Assembly (NCBI RefSeq): GCF_026340675.1
Contig: NZ_JAPEOX010000002.1
Coordinates: 682,001 to 746,000, forward strand
Reading direction: 5' to 3'
DNA from: Streptomyces sp. NBC_01264
GTDB taxonomy: Bacteria > Actinomycetota > Actinomycetes > Streptomycetales > Streptomycetaceae
DNA length: 64,000 bases
In this document: in pieces, positions 25,270 through 34,198 of the stretch
How the letters are laid out: the number at the start of each line of letters is the position of its first letter
Position numbering within the stretch: position 1 is the first letter of the stretch
Translations under genes and position numbers: made by a program
The notes under the pieces: generated by a model
The model's database searches: none
What the model was told of the DNA's origin: nothing
What the model saw: the letters and a program-made list of their open reading frames with translations, nothing else

Positions 25270-26331
25270 ATGAGCACCGCCATCGCCACCACCCCCTCCG
25301 GTCGCGCCTTCATCAGCGACAACATGGCCGGGGCCTCCCCGCGGATAGCCCGCGCCGTCGCCGACGCGGCCACCGGGCAGGTACTCCCGTACGGCAACGA
25401 TCCCTGGACCGGGCGCGCCCGCCGCAGGCTCGGCGAGGTCTTCGAGCGGGAGGTCGGCCTCTTCCCCGTCTCCACCGGGTCCGCCGCCAACGGCCTGAGC
25501 CTGGCCGCCCTCACCCCGCCCTGGGGCAGCGTGCTCTCGCACCCCGACAGCCACATCAACCACGACGAATGCGGCGCCCCCGAGTTCTTCTCGAACGGCG
25601 CCAAGCTCGTGGACGTCGCAGGCCCCGACACCAAGATCGACCCCGAACTGCTGAAGAAGGCGGTACGCCGCCGGGCCGGGGACGTGCACAGCGTGCAGCC
25701 GTCCGTACTCAGCATCAGCCAGGCCACCGAGAGCGGCAGCGTCCACACCCTGGACGAGATCCGTACCCTGTCCGCCATCGCCAAGGACGCGGGGCTGCGG
25801 GTGCACATGGACGGCGCCCGCTTCGCCAACGCCCTGGTCCACCTCGGTGCCACCCCTGCGGAGATGACCTGGAAGGCCGGGGTCGACGTCCTGTCCTTCG
25901 GTGCGACGAAGAACGGGGCGATGACCGCCGACGCGATCGTCTCCTTCGATCCCACGCTCGCCTCCGAGCTCGCCTTCCGTGCCAAGCGCGCCGGCCAGCT
26001 CACTTCGAAGATGCGTTTCCAGACGGCCCAGATCGACGCCTATCTCACCGACGGCCTGTGGCTGGACAACGCCCGCCAGGCCAACGCGATGGCCATCCGG
26101 CTCGGAGAGGGCCTCAAGGCCATTCCCGGCACCGGACTTCTGGCCGTCCCGGAGGCGAACATCCTCTTCTGCCGGCTGCCCCAGCAGGTCACCGAAGGGC
26201 TGTTGGCCGAGGGCTACGCCTTCTACCACGACCGCTGGGAGGCGGGGATCGTCCGGTTCGTCACCGCGTTCTCGCACAGCGCCGAGGACATCGACCAGCT
26301 CCTCGACGCGGTCCGCCGGCACACCCGCTGA
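25270..26331 (+). CDS. Low-specificity threonine aldolase / beta-eliminating lyase
   Basis: A 353-residue fold-type I PLP enzyme. Internal-aldimine K214 lies in F-G-A-T-K-N-G and D181 in H-M-D-G-A-R contacts the cofactor nitrogen. It splits threonine (or similar beta-hydroxy amino acids) to glycine and an aldehyde. Start ATG follows AGGAAG. Likely co-transcribed with the XRE-cupin gene. Confidence 0.9.
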   Translation: MSTAIATTPSGRAFISDNMAGASPRIARAVADAATGQVLPYGNDPWTGRARRRLGEVFEREVGLFPVSTGSAANGLSLAALTPPWGSVLSHPDSHINHDECGAPEFFSNGAKLVDVAGPDTKIDPELLKKAVRRRAGDVHSVQPSVLSISQATESGSVHTLDEIRTLSAIAKDAGLRVHMDGARFANALVHLGATPAEMTWKAGVDVLSFGATKNGAMTADAIVSFDPTLASELAFRAKRAGQLTSKMRFQTAQIDAYLTDGLWLDNARQANAMAIRLGEGLKAIPGTGLLAVPEANILFCRLPQQVTEGLLAEGYAFYHDRWEAGIVRFVTAFSHSAEDIDQLLDAVRRHTR

Positions 26332-26401
26332 GAACGCGTCGGCCCCGCAGCGCGACCGGTGGGGACGCGACTGCGGGGCGGGAGCCGGGCCGGTCAGGGC
26401 C

Positions 26402-27520
26402 TCACAACTGCCAGTCGAGGAAGGTCGTGACGCGGTTCATGATCTGGGTCGTGGTCCACATGGGAGCACTGGTGTCCCCGTTCGGTACGAGGCTGCCGTG
26501 GCCGGCGTCCTTGACGACGAAGCGCGTGCTCGCGACGCCCTTCCTGAGCAGGGCCTCGTGGAGGATCAGGGTCTGGCTCGGGGAGACCACGCGGTCCTGG
26601 GTGCCGTGGAAGTGGACGAACGGCGGATCGGCGCGGTCTGCGTACGTGACCGGGTTGGCCGCCGCGACGGCTGTGGGCACGTCCAGCAGCCGAGCCTGCT
26701 GGTTGGGGCCCAGGACGTACTTGACCAGGGGGTTGTCGACGGAGGCCTCGAAGTAGCCGCGGGTCGCGGGGTCGAAGTCGGCGGCGAACTTGGAGAGGTC
26801 GGAAGCCCCGAACAGGTCGACCACGGCCTGGACCCGGCTGCTCTGGTTCAGGTTGTCGCCCTGGTCGAACTTCTGGACCCCGCCGGTGGTGCCGACCATG
26901 GAGGCCAGGTACCCGCCGGAGGACTCCCCGTAGACGGCGACGCGGCTCGGGTCGATGCCGAACTCGGCGGCGTGGGCGCGCAGGTACCGGATCGCGGCTT
27001 TGACGTCCGCCACCCCGTCGACGTAGGTCGCCCCGTCGAGGACGGTGCGGTACTCAACGGACGCCACCACGTAGCCCTGCTCGGCGATGTGGGTTCGCTT
27101 GTCGAGGGACTGGGACTTGTCGGCGGTGACGAATCCGCCTCCGGGGACGTACACGACGAGGGGCTTGGGACCGCCGGTCGTCGGGGACTGGACATCGAGT
27201 TCCAGTCCGCGCGGCTGCCCGCCGGCACTCGTGCCCGTTCCGTACGTGACATCGGTGCGCAGGGTGAGGGCCCTGGCTCCGCACTGCATCTGCGGGTCGG
27301 TCGCCCGGGGGGCGATGAGCACGCTGGTACGCATGTCACCGGCCGCCACGGTGGCGGCGAAGGGGACACCACTGAACGGCGGGAGTGATCCGCAGCCGGC
27401 TGGCGGCGCGGCCGTCGCGCTCGTCTGCGCCGTGGCCACGGCCGCCCCTGGAGCGCCCGCCACCAGGGCCAGTCCGCACATGGCCGCGCCTACGAGCATG
27501 CTCCGCGAGTTGAGAGTCAC
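26402..27520 (-). CDS. Secreted alpha/beta-hydrolase (HSL-like esterase), copy 1
   Basis: A 372-residue exported hydrolase: signal peptide (about 1-32), oxyanion motif P-G-G-G-F (126-130), nucleophile S200 in G-E-S-S-G-G, then an Asp (Q-D-R-V-V) and His (A-G-H-G) late in the chain. The start is GTG 27520 after AAGGAG. It follows the MHS-type transporter by 77 bases and is strongly similar to the esterase at 49595 over G-G-G-F-V-x-A-D-K-S and Y-L-R-A-H-A. The substrate is unknown. Confidence 0.85.
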   Translation of the reverse strand: MTLNSRSMLVGAAMCGLALVAGAPGAAVATAQTSATAAPPAGCGSLPPFSGVPFAATVAAGDMRTSVLIAPRATDPQMQCGARALTLRTDVTYGTGTSAGGQPRGLELDVQSPTTGGPKPLVVYVPGGGFVTADKSQSLDKRTHIAEQGYVVASVEYRTVLDGATYVDGVADVKAAIRYLRAHAAEFGIDPSRVAVYGESSGGYLASMVGTTGGVQKFDQGDNLNQSSRVQAVVDLFGASDLSKFAADFDPATRGYFEASVDNPLVKYVLGPNQQARLLDVPTAVAAANPVTYADRADPPFVHFHGTQDRVVSPSQTLILHEALLRKGVASTRFVVKDAGHGSLVPNGDTSAPMWTTTQIMNRVTTFLDWQL

Positions 27521-27597
27521 GATTCTCCTTCGGATCGTTGCGGGATGAGGCCGGCGCGGCTCTTCGGCCGGCCTCACGGAAGAGCTGGTGCGGCCTG

Positions 27598-28929
27598 TTA
27601 CAGCCCGCCGGCGTCGGCGCCGACTGCGGGCCGGCCGCTCCTTCCGCGGGTCACGAGCCACACGCAGCCGAGGCTGACGAGGGTGACGGCCGTCAGGTAG
27701 ACGCTGATCGGGGTGGTGGAGCCCCAGCTCGTGTAGAGGGCGGTCGCGACGGTCGGGGCGATGCCGCCTCCCAGGACCGATCCGAGCTGGTAGCCGAGCG
27801 AGGCGCCGCTGTAGCGGACCTCCGCCTTGAACAGCCCGGAGAACAGGGCCGCGATCGGGCCGTAGACGATGCCCATGAACACCGCGGTCACGAGCAGGGC
27901 GATCAGGATGAGTGCCGGGGTCTTGGTGTTGATCAGCGGGAAGAGGATCGCGGCGCAGACGGCCAGACCGACCGATCCGACGGTGAGGACTCCGCGCTTG
28001 CCGCGCCGGTCCGACAGTGCCGAGGCCCAGGGGATGACCGCGAGCCACACCAGGGACGCGATCAGGGTGAAGGTGAGGATGAGGTTCCTGCTCAAACCCA
28101 GTACCGCGGTCGTGTAGGACAGCAGGTAACTCATGAAGGTGTAGCCCACCGCATTGATGCCGATGAACGCGCCGGCGGAAAGGAGGACTTCCTTCCAGCT
28201 CTCGCGCAGTACGGCGACAATCGGAAGGCGCTGCTCGGATCCGGCGTTCTTGACCGATTCGAAGTCCGGGCTCTCCGTCACCGTGAATCGAATGACGATA
28301 CCGGCGATGATCAGAACGGAACTGGCCAGGAACGGCACCCGCCAGCCCCACTCCATGAATTCCGCCTTGCTGAGATTCGTGGTCAGACCAAGGAAGACCA
28401 GGTTCGCGATGATCAGCCCGCCCGGTACGCCCATCTGCGGGAAACTCCCGTAGAAGGACTTCTTGCGCTCGGGGGCGTGCTCGACGGCCATGAGCACCGC
28501 TCCGCCCCATTCGCCGCCGACTCCGATTCCCTGGATGAACCGAAGGGTCACCAGGAGGATCGGCGCCCAGACGCCCGCCGTCTCGTAGGTGGGCAGCAGC
28601 CCTATGCCGACGGTCGCGAGACCCATGGTCAACAGGGAGATGAGCAGCATGGATCGCCGACCCACCCGGTCCCCGAAGTGCCCCATGACGATGCCGCCGA
28701 GCGGCCGGGCCGCGAAGCCGACGGAGTAGGTCGCGAACGCCGCCAGGGTGCCCGCCGCCGGGGAGACCGTAGGGAAGAACAGCGGTCCGAAAACGACTGC
28801 CGCGGCCATCCCGTAGATGAAGTAGTCGTACCACTCGATGGCGGTCCCGACGAAACTCGCTGCCGCCACGCGAAGGGGGTTGATCCTTTGCGGGGCCGCT
28901 CTTTCACTCAACTCCTGGTTGATGGCCAT
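27598..28929 (-). CDS. MFS transporter, metabolite:H+ symporter (MHS) type
   Basis: A 443-residue twelve-span transporter with the MHS signature G-x-x-A-R-P-L-G-G and G-D-R-x-G-R-R after helix 2. MHS members (ShiA, ProP relatives) import organic acids. The start is ATG 28929 after GGAGAG; longer starts run into the regulatory region. First gene of a two-gene operon with the secreted esterase, divergent from a TetR regulator. Confidence 0.88.
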   Translation of the reverse strand: MAINQELSERAAPQRINPLRVAAASFVGTAIEWYDYFIYGMAAAVVFGPLFFPTVSPAAGTLAAFATYSVGFAARPLGGIVMGHFGDRVGRRSMLLISLLTMGLATVGIGLLPTYETAGVWAPILLVTLRFIQGIGVGGEWGGAVLMAVEHAPERKKSFYGSFPQMGVPGGLIIANLVFLGLTTNLSKAEFMEWGWRVPFLASSVLIIAGIVIRFTVTESPDFESVKNAGSEQRLPIVAVLRESWKEVLLSAGAFIGINAVGYTFMSYLLSYTTAVLGLSRNLILTFTLIASLVWLAVIPWASALSDRRGKRGVLTVGSVGLAVCAAILFPLINTKTPALILIALLVTAVFMGIVYGPIAALFSGLFKAEVRYSGASLGYQLGSVLGGGIAPTVATALYTSWGSTTPISVYLTAVTLVSLGCVWLVTRGRSGRPAVGADAGGL

Positions 28930-29440
28930 TTCTCTCCAGACGGGATGGCTTGCGCCAGGGAATGGGGGTCTGTCGAATGCGCGACGGGCAGGCCTTCGTG
29001 AGGCGGGTTTACCCTGTCGCGAATCACTGCGGGCCTGATGACCGATGGCCACCACGACCCCCGACCGAACGATTGGTCGTCTCGTGTTCGGCCAGTAAAG
29101 AGAGCGGTCCAACCGCTGTCAAGGAGTTGGACCGAGCGGATACCAAGAAGCCCGGGTGTCGGATTTGCGGGATTTCTCGCCCGCTCGCCGGGATGCTCCC
29201 GCCCGCCCGCCGCGACACCGTCGCCCGCGGGCATCCGGAGCTCCGAGGAGGCTTCGCGAGGTGCCGCGCGACGGGTGGGCGGAGGTGCTCCTCCGTGCTA
29301 CCGTGCGCCCCAACTGGAGCAATGATCTCCATTTATTTGACACCGCACGGGTCTTGAGGGCGAGCTAAGCGGATGAGACTATCCACTTAACCGTAGGGTG
29401 ATGACCTACTCGGACCGTGGGAGGTGGAGAATGTCGTGGC
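28930..29440. promoter_or_regulatory. Divergent regulatory region between the MHS transporter and its TetR gene
   Basis: This 511-base stretch has no convincing gene. It holds TGGAGCAATGATCTCCA (29315-29331) and a related GGATGAGACTATCC (29371-29384, followed by ACTTA), both resembling the operator in front of the second esterase. A TTGACA (29336-29341) beside the first could serve a plus-strand promoter, but I find no matching -10. The left 300 bases, next to the transporter, show nothing specific. Confidence 0.55.
29315..29331. promoter_or_regulatory. TetR operator, module 1
   Basis: TGGAGCAATGATCTCCA, preceded by AAC and followed by TTTA, differs from the module-2 site (49561-49577) at only three positions in 17. 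Arms TGGAG/CTCCA are symmetric. Confidence 0.6.
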
Positions 29441-30115
29441 ATGAGCCGGGACAGCCAACGCCCACTGCGAGCGGATGCGGAACGAAACCGTCGACTGATC
29501 ATCGATACGGCCGACCGGATGTTCGCGGAGCGGGGCACCACCGTCACCCTCAACGAGATCGCGGCCGAGGCCGGCGTCGGAGTCGCAACGGTCTACCGAC
29601 GGTTCCCGGACCTGCAGTCCCTGATCGACGACCTCTTCACGGAGCGGTTCACGGTCTTCCTGCGGCTGGCGACGGAGTCCGCTGGGGAGCCGACACCGGG
29701 TGGAGCGCTGTACCGCTACCTCCTCGACGCCGCGCGGCTCAGGGCCGTTGACCGCGCGTTGGAGGTCATCCTCGCGAACGCGAGCACCGACGTCCCGTCG
29801 CTCGCCCGGATGCGTGAGGAACTCGCCGGTCTCGTGGAGGGCATCGTCGAACGGGCGGTCGCGTCCGGCGCGGTCCGTTCGGATTTCGCCAGTCCCGACG
29901 TGTACGCCTTCCTCTACATGATCGGCGCCGTCGCCGACCGCACCCACGCGATCGCGCCCGACGCATGGCGCCGCTACGTAGACGTCCTGCTGACGGGCTT
30001 CGGACTGGAGCGGCCCGCGGGACCGCGTACGTCCGCCATGACCGAGGACCAGCTGCGCCACACCTGGCCGCCGAAGCCCCCGGCGCCGCGGCCGGACGGC
30101 TCCGAGCGCCCGTAG
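29441..30115 (+). CDS. TetR-family regulator, module 1
   Basis: A 224-residue regulator. The helix-turn-helix (I-A-A-E-A-G-V-G-V-A-T-V-Y-R-R-F-P) lies near residues 38-54. R-P-L-R-A-D-A-x-x-N-R before it and W-R-R-Y near the end recur in the TetR protein at 48668. Start ATG 29441 is 11 bases after GGTGGAG. It is divergent from the MHS-esterase operon and likely represses it through the TGGAG/CTCCA site. Confidence 0.88.
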   Translation: MSRDSQRPLRADAERNRRLIIDTADRMFAERGTTVTLNEIAAEAGVGVATVYRRFPDLQSLIDDLFTERFTVFLRLATESAGEPTPGGALYRYLLDAARLRAVDRALEVILANASTDVPSLARMREELAGLVEGIVERAVASGAVRSDFASPDVYAFLYMIGAVADRTHAIAPDAWRRYVDVLLTGFGLERPAGPRTSAMTEDQLRHTWPPKPPAPRPDGSERP

Positions 30116-30123
30116 CCGGGCCC

Positions 30124-31500
30124 CTAGACCGGGCCGGCCGACGGGACCTTGATCGTGGCCCGCAGTCCGCCGGCGGGACTCTGTGCGAGGTGGAACGTGC
30201 CCTGATGGAGATGGGCTTGCTGTTCGACCAGGGCCAGGCCGAGGCCGGATCCGGTGGCGCGCGTACGGGGGCCGCGGGTGAAGCGTTCCTTCATGGTCTG
30301 TCGCTGGTCGGGAGGGATCCCCGGACCGTCGTCGGAGACACTGATCCGGACTTCGCCTTCGGCCCGGGTGAGCCGGACGTCGACGTTGCCGTCGGGGCGG
30401 CCGTGCAGGGCCGCGTTGTCCAGGAGGTTGTCGATGGCCGTCCGCAGGCCCGCGGGCCAGCCGTTGACGGTCGCCGGGGTATCGGCCGTGAGCCGGTAGG
30501 TGACGGTGGGGTGGCGGCGGACCGCGTGGGTGACGGCTTCTTCGAGGAGTACGTCGAGGGCGACGGGGGTTCGGTCGGGCAGGGCGTGGGCGTCGCCACG
30601 TGCCAGGGTCTGCAGTCCGGTGAGCAGGCCGGTGATCCGGTGGTGCTCGTTGCTCATGGCGGCCAGGGCCCGGGCGCGTTGTGGCGCGGGAAGGTCGGGG
30701 TTGCGTTGCAGGGCTTCGATCGTGACGCCGAGGCTGGTGAGGGGAGTACGCAGCTCGTGGCCCGCGTCGGCGGTGAAGCGGCGGGTGGATTCCATGCTGG
30801 TGCGGAGCTGGTCGAGCATGGTGTTCAGCGCGCGGGAGAGGTCGGCGACCTCTTGGGGGTGGGTGACCTCGGGGAGTTGGGGGGCGGTGGTGTCGGCGCT
30901 GACGGCGAGGGCTCCGGTGCGCAGGCGTTGGAGGGGCTGGAGCAGGATCCGGGTGGTCGTCCACACTCCGGCGGCCGCCGCGAGCGCGGCGAGGGCGGTC
31001 ACGGCCGCGACGAGGGCGGTGTTGTCGGCGAGGCGGCGCTCGATGGAGTCGACGTCCTGCAGGACTTCGAGGCGGTCCCCTGCCGGGTTCAGCGGCCCGG
31101 TCAGGGATCGCCACGTTTCCCCATCGGCTTCGATGGTGCGGTATCCGTCGCGGTCGGGGAGGGGAAGCGCGGTGGGGGGTGAATCGCCACGTTGGGCGAT
31201 GACCTTCCCGTCGGAGAGGAGGCGCACGAGGCTCTGGCTGCCGGCCAGCAGGCCCCCGTAGTCGTCCCGGCCCTCGTCCCCCTCCGCGTGGTCGTCCTCG
31301 TGATCGCCTTGTCCGAGGAGTTTGTCGGCGTCCTGGCGGACCTTCTGGGCGCGGGCGGCGAGTTGGCGGTCCACGTCCGTGCGGTCGCGATGGTCGATGC
31401 GGGCGACGATGACCAGGCCCGCGAGCGCGACCACGACCGTCACCAGAGCGGCGATCGCGGCGGTGATCTGGGAGCGCAGGCCGCGCGGACGCCACCTCAC
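30124..31500 (-). CDS. Sensor histidine kinase
   Basis: A 458-residue two-span sensor kinase: spans at about 11-34 and 160-185, HAMP, phospho-accepting H248 in A-G-H-E-L-R-T-P-L, and an HATPase with N-L-L-D-N-A and G-S-G-L-G-L-A. The extracellular loop contains an acidic/His segment at 65-81 (G-Q-G-D-H-E-D-D-H), which could bind metal ions. It overlaps the response regulator gene by four bases. Divergent genes suggest control of the ferric-reductase-like system. Confidence 0.9.
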   Translation of the reverse strand: MRWRPRGLRSQITAAIAALVTVVVALAGLVIVARIDHRDRTDVDRQLAARAQKVRQDADKLLGQGDHEDDHAEGDEGRDDYGGLLAGSQSLVRLLSDGKVIAQRGDSPPTALPLPDRDGYRTIEADGETWRSLTGPLNPAGDRLEVLQDVDSIERRLADNTALVAAVTALAALAAAAGVWTTTRILLQPLQRLRTGALAVSADTTAPQLPEVTHPQEVADLSRALNTMLDQLRTSMESTRRFTADAGHELRTPLTSLGVTIEALQRNPDLPAPQRARALAAMSNEHHRITGLLTGLQTLARGDAHALPDRTPVALDVLLEEAVTHAVRRHPTVTYRLTADTPATVNGWPAGLRTAIDNLLDNAALHGRPDGNVDVRLTRAEGEVRISVSDDGPGIPPDQRQTMKERFTRGPRTRATGSGLGLALVEQQAHLHQGTFHLAQSPAGGLRATIKVPSAGPV

Positions 31501-32189
31501 GGGCAGGTCCGCAGGACGAACCCGATGCCGCGGACCGTCTGCAGCACGCGGGGGCCGCCGTCGGCTTCGAGCTTCTTGCGGAGATAGCCGATGAAGACGT
31601 CCACGACGTTGGTGTCGACATCCCAGGTGTAGCCCCAGACCTGTTCCAGCAGCTGGCCGCGGGAGAGGACCTGACCGGGCCGGTGGGCGAGCGCGGTCAG
31701 CAGGTCGAACTCGCGGGTGGTCAACTGCAGGTCCCGGCCCGCGCGGGACGCCGCCCGCCGGGCCGGCTCGATCGCGATGTCACCGATGACCAGCGGCCGT
31801 ACCGCGGTCGATTCGTGCAGGCGCACCATGGCGTGCAGGCGCGCGGACAGCTCCGCGACGGAGAACGGCTTGACTACGTAGTCGTCCGCACCCGCCGCGA
31901 GGCCCGCGACCCGGTCGTCGACCTCGTCGCGCGCTGACAGCATGCACACCGGCAGGGTCCGGCCCTGGGCCCGCAGCATCCGTACGACCTCCACGCCGGA
32001 CAGGCCCGACATCGTCACGTCCAGGACGACGACCGCAGGCAGCCGGTCGGCGATCCGCGCGAGGGCGTCCTCGCCGTCCTCGGCCAGACGGACCGTGAAG
32101 CCCTCCAGCCCGAGTCCCAGTTTCAGGGCCTCGCGCACACCGGGATCGTCATCGACCACGAGCACCTCAGGCTTCCTGCCCGCCGTCAT
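31497..32189 (-). CDS. OmpR-family response regulator
   Basis: A 230-residue regulator: receiver domain with D57 as phospho-acceptor (V-V-V-L-D-V-T) and K near 106 (V-V-K-P-F), then a winged-helix domain (about 130-228) ending G-Y-L-R-K-K-L and R-G-I-G-F. Translated with the histidine kinase. Candidate binding sites are the two TCTAAGAA copies in the divergent promoter region. Confidence 0.92.
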   Translation of the reverse strand: MTAGRKPEVLVVDDDPGVREALKLGLGLEGFTVRLAEDGEDALARIADRLPAVVVLDVTMSGLSGVEVVRMLRAQGRTLPVCMLSARDEVDDRVAGLAAGADDYVVKPFSVAELSARLHAMVRLHESTAVRPLVIGDIAIEPARRAASRAGRDLQLTTREFDLLTALAHRPGQVLSRGQLLEQVWGYTWDVDTNVVDVFIGYLRKKLEADGGPRVLQTVRGIGFVLRTCP

Positions 32190-32272
32190 CGCTCACCTCC
32201 ACCTCTCGCGCGGCGCCCGGACGACGGTCAGGGCTGCTACCGGTCCAGGATGAGCGCCGAACGACAAGGAAG

Positions 32273-32388
32273 TCTAAGAACCACGCGGGGCCTCCTCCTG
32301 CCGGCCGGCTCTCGCTTCACAGCGTCGACGCAGGTCAACGCCCTGATGGCCGTCGGTCGGCAGGTGGCAGCACCACAGGTTTCTTAGA
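32273..32388. promoter_or_regulatory. Divergent promoter region with paired GGTT(T)CTTAGA motifs
   Basis: GGTTCTTAGA reads on the minus strand toward the response regulator (core 32273-32280) and GGTTTCTTAGA on the plus strand toward the ferric-reductase-like gene (core 32381-32388). The two copies are about 100 bases apart in opposite orientation. They may be response-regulator sites or paired unusual -10 elements. Confidence 0.45.
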
Positions 32389-32467
32389 GCGGCCACAAGA
32401 AGCGTCGACACGCTCCGAGCACGCCCCGGCCGGGGCTCGTGGACCACGTGACGAAGGAACGCCGCGC

Positions 32468-33877
32468 ATGACCCTGACCAGCATCCTGCCCCGCGGGCAC
32501 CGGGAACCGCCCACCCGCCGCCGTACCCAGAGGGGCTTCACCCCCGCCGACCCGCTCGGCGCGCTCGCGATCCTGTCCGCGGTCGCCGTCGTCGCGCTGT
32601 GGGTGATGAACCAGGGCGGCCCGCTCGGCCTCACGACCCCCGACCGGGCGATGGGCTCCCTCGGTCAGCTCACCGGGCTGCTGGCCTCGGACCTGATGGT
32701 CCTCCAAGTCGTCCTCCTGGCCCGGATCCCCTGGGTCGAGCGGGCCTGGGGCCACGACCTGCTCACCCGCCGGCACCGCTGGATCGGCTTCGCCTCCTTC
32801 TGGCTGATGATCGCCCACGTCGCCCTGTTCGCCGCCGAGCGCGTACTACGGCAGCCCGCCGCGTTCCTCGAAGCGCTGGTACGGCTGTTCGTCACCGACT
32901 CGTGGATGCTCTTCGCGACCGTCGGCACCCTCTTGCTGATCATGGTCGTGGTCACGTCGATCCGTGCCGCCCGGCGGCGGCTGCGCTACGAGTCCTGGCA
33001 CCTGCTCCACCTGTACTCGTACGCGGGGATCGCGGCCACCTTCCCCCACACCTTCACCGACGGCGCCGACTTCCACGAGACGTGGACCCGCGTCTACTGG
33101 TGGTGCCTCTACGGCTTCGCGTTCGCCTCCGCCCTCCTCTACCGGATCGCCCTGCCCGCCTGGCGCTCCCTGCGCCACCGGCTGCGGGTGGAATCGGTGC
33201 ACGTCGAAGCCCCCGGAGTCGTCTCCATCACTGCCGAGGGCCACCGCCTGGACCGGATGAGGACCGCCTCCGGCCAGTTCTTCATCTGGCGCTTCCTCGA
33301 CGGCCCCGGCTGGAGCCGCGGCAACCCCTACACCCTCTCCGCCTCCCCCACCGACGACAGGCTGCGCATCACCATCAAAGCCGCGGGCGACGGCAGCGCC
33401 CGCGCGGCCCGGCTCACCCCCGGGACCCGCATCCTGATCGAAGGCCCGTACGGCACCCTCACCGCGCGCCGCCGCACCCGGCCCCGCATGCTCCTGATCG
33501 CCGCCGGCATCGGCATCACCCCGATGCGCGCCCTCCTGGAAGACACCGCCTACGCCCCGGGCGAGGCCACCTTGATCTACCGGTACGGCGAAGAGGAGCA
33601 CGCCGTCTTCACCGAGGAGCTGCGCGCCATCGCCGACCGCCGGGGCGTCGAGCTGATCCTGCTGCCCGGTCCGCGCCGCGCGAACACCTCCTGGCAGCCG
33701 GCCGGCCCCGGCCACCTCGGCGACGACGTCCAGGCCCTGCGGCATCTCGTCCCCGACATCGACCGGTGCGACGTCTACGTCTGCGGCCCGCCCGCCTGGA
33801 TCGGCGCCGTACGCAGGGCCGCGACAGCGGCCGGAGCGCACCGGGACGACATCCACACCGAGGAGTTCGCCTGGTAA
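32468..33877 (+). CDS. Ferric-reductase-like membrane flavoprotein (ferredoxin reductase family)
   Basis: A 469-residue integral oxidoreductase: about six membrane spans (40-225) with His in R-R-H-R-W and W-H-L-L-H suited to haem ligation, then a cytosolic FAD domain (N-P-Y-T-L-S, near 285) and NAD(P) domain (A-A-G-I-G-I-T-P near 345; C-G-P-P near 440). It moves electrons from NAD(P)H across the membrane. Start follows GAAGGA. Divergent from a two-component system that probably controls it. Confidence 0.88.
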   Translation: MTLTSILPRGHREPPTRRRTQRGFTPADPLGALAILSAVAVVALWVMNQGGPLGLTTPDRAMGSLGQLTGLLASDLMVLQVVLLARIPWVERAWGHDLLTRRHRWIGFASFWLMIAHVALFAAERVLRQPAAFLEALVRLFVTDSWMLFATVGTLLLIMVVVTSIRAARRRLRYESWHLLHLYSYAGIAATFPHTFTDGADFHETWTRVYWWCLYGFAFASALLYRIALPAWRSLRHRLRVESVHVEAPGVVSITAEGHRLDRMRTASGQFFIWRFLDGPGWSRGNPYTLSASPTDDRLRITIKAAGDGSARAARLTPGTRILIEGPYGTLTARRRTRPRMLLIAAGIGITPMRALLEDTAYAPGEATLIYRYGEEEHAVFTEELRAIADRRGVELILLPGPRRANTSWQPAGPGHLGDDVQALRHLVPDIDRCDVYVCGPPAWIGAVRRAATAAGAHRDDIHTEEFAW

Positions 33878-33945
33878 CCCCCACCCCGTCCTCCCCACCC
33901 GTCCCGTCCCCTCCCCCCTTCTACGTACGCACAGGAAGCAGACCC

Positions 33946-34149
33946 ATGCGACGCATCACCCTTTGGATCACCGCGACCCTGGCCGTCGCGGCCCTCCTCC
34001 TCGCCTTCCAGCTCATCCTCTCGGGCACCACGGGCAAGACCGGCGACGGCGGCAACCGTCCCGAACCCGGCAGCGGCCCCCCGGCCAAGCCGGGGGACGA
34101 CACCCCCGGCGACGGCGAACACGTCGGAAAGCCGGGCGAGAGCAAGTAA
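33946..34149 (+). CDS. Small membrane-anchored extracellular peptide
   Basis: A 67-residue product: one hydrophobic span (about 5-27), then a 40-residue hydrophilic tail rich in Gly, Pro, Asp and Lys. The ATG follows AGGAAG by eight bases. It directly follows the reductase gene. In related loci an FMN-binding protein often sits here, but this tail shows no FMN motif. Role unknown. Confidence 0.6.
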   Translation: MRRITLWITATLAVAALLLAFQLILSGTTGKTGDGGNRPEPGSGPPAKPGDDTPGDGEHVGKPGESK

Positions 34150-34198
34150 CCGTTACGCTGTGTAGTGCCAATTTCTCTCTGAGTGTTCAGGCGGTCGA

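Noticed and set aside
29398..29751. A gene starting at ATG 29398 in the TetR region
   Set aside because: It overlaps the clear TetR frame, has Pro/Arg-rich sequence and no known motif.
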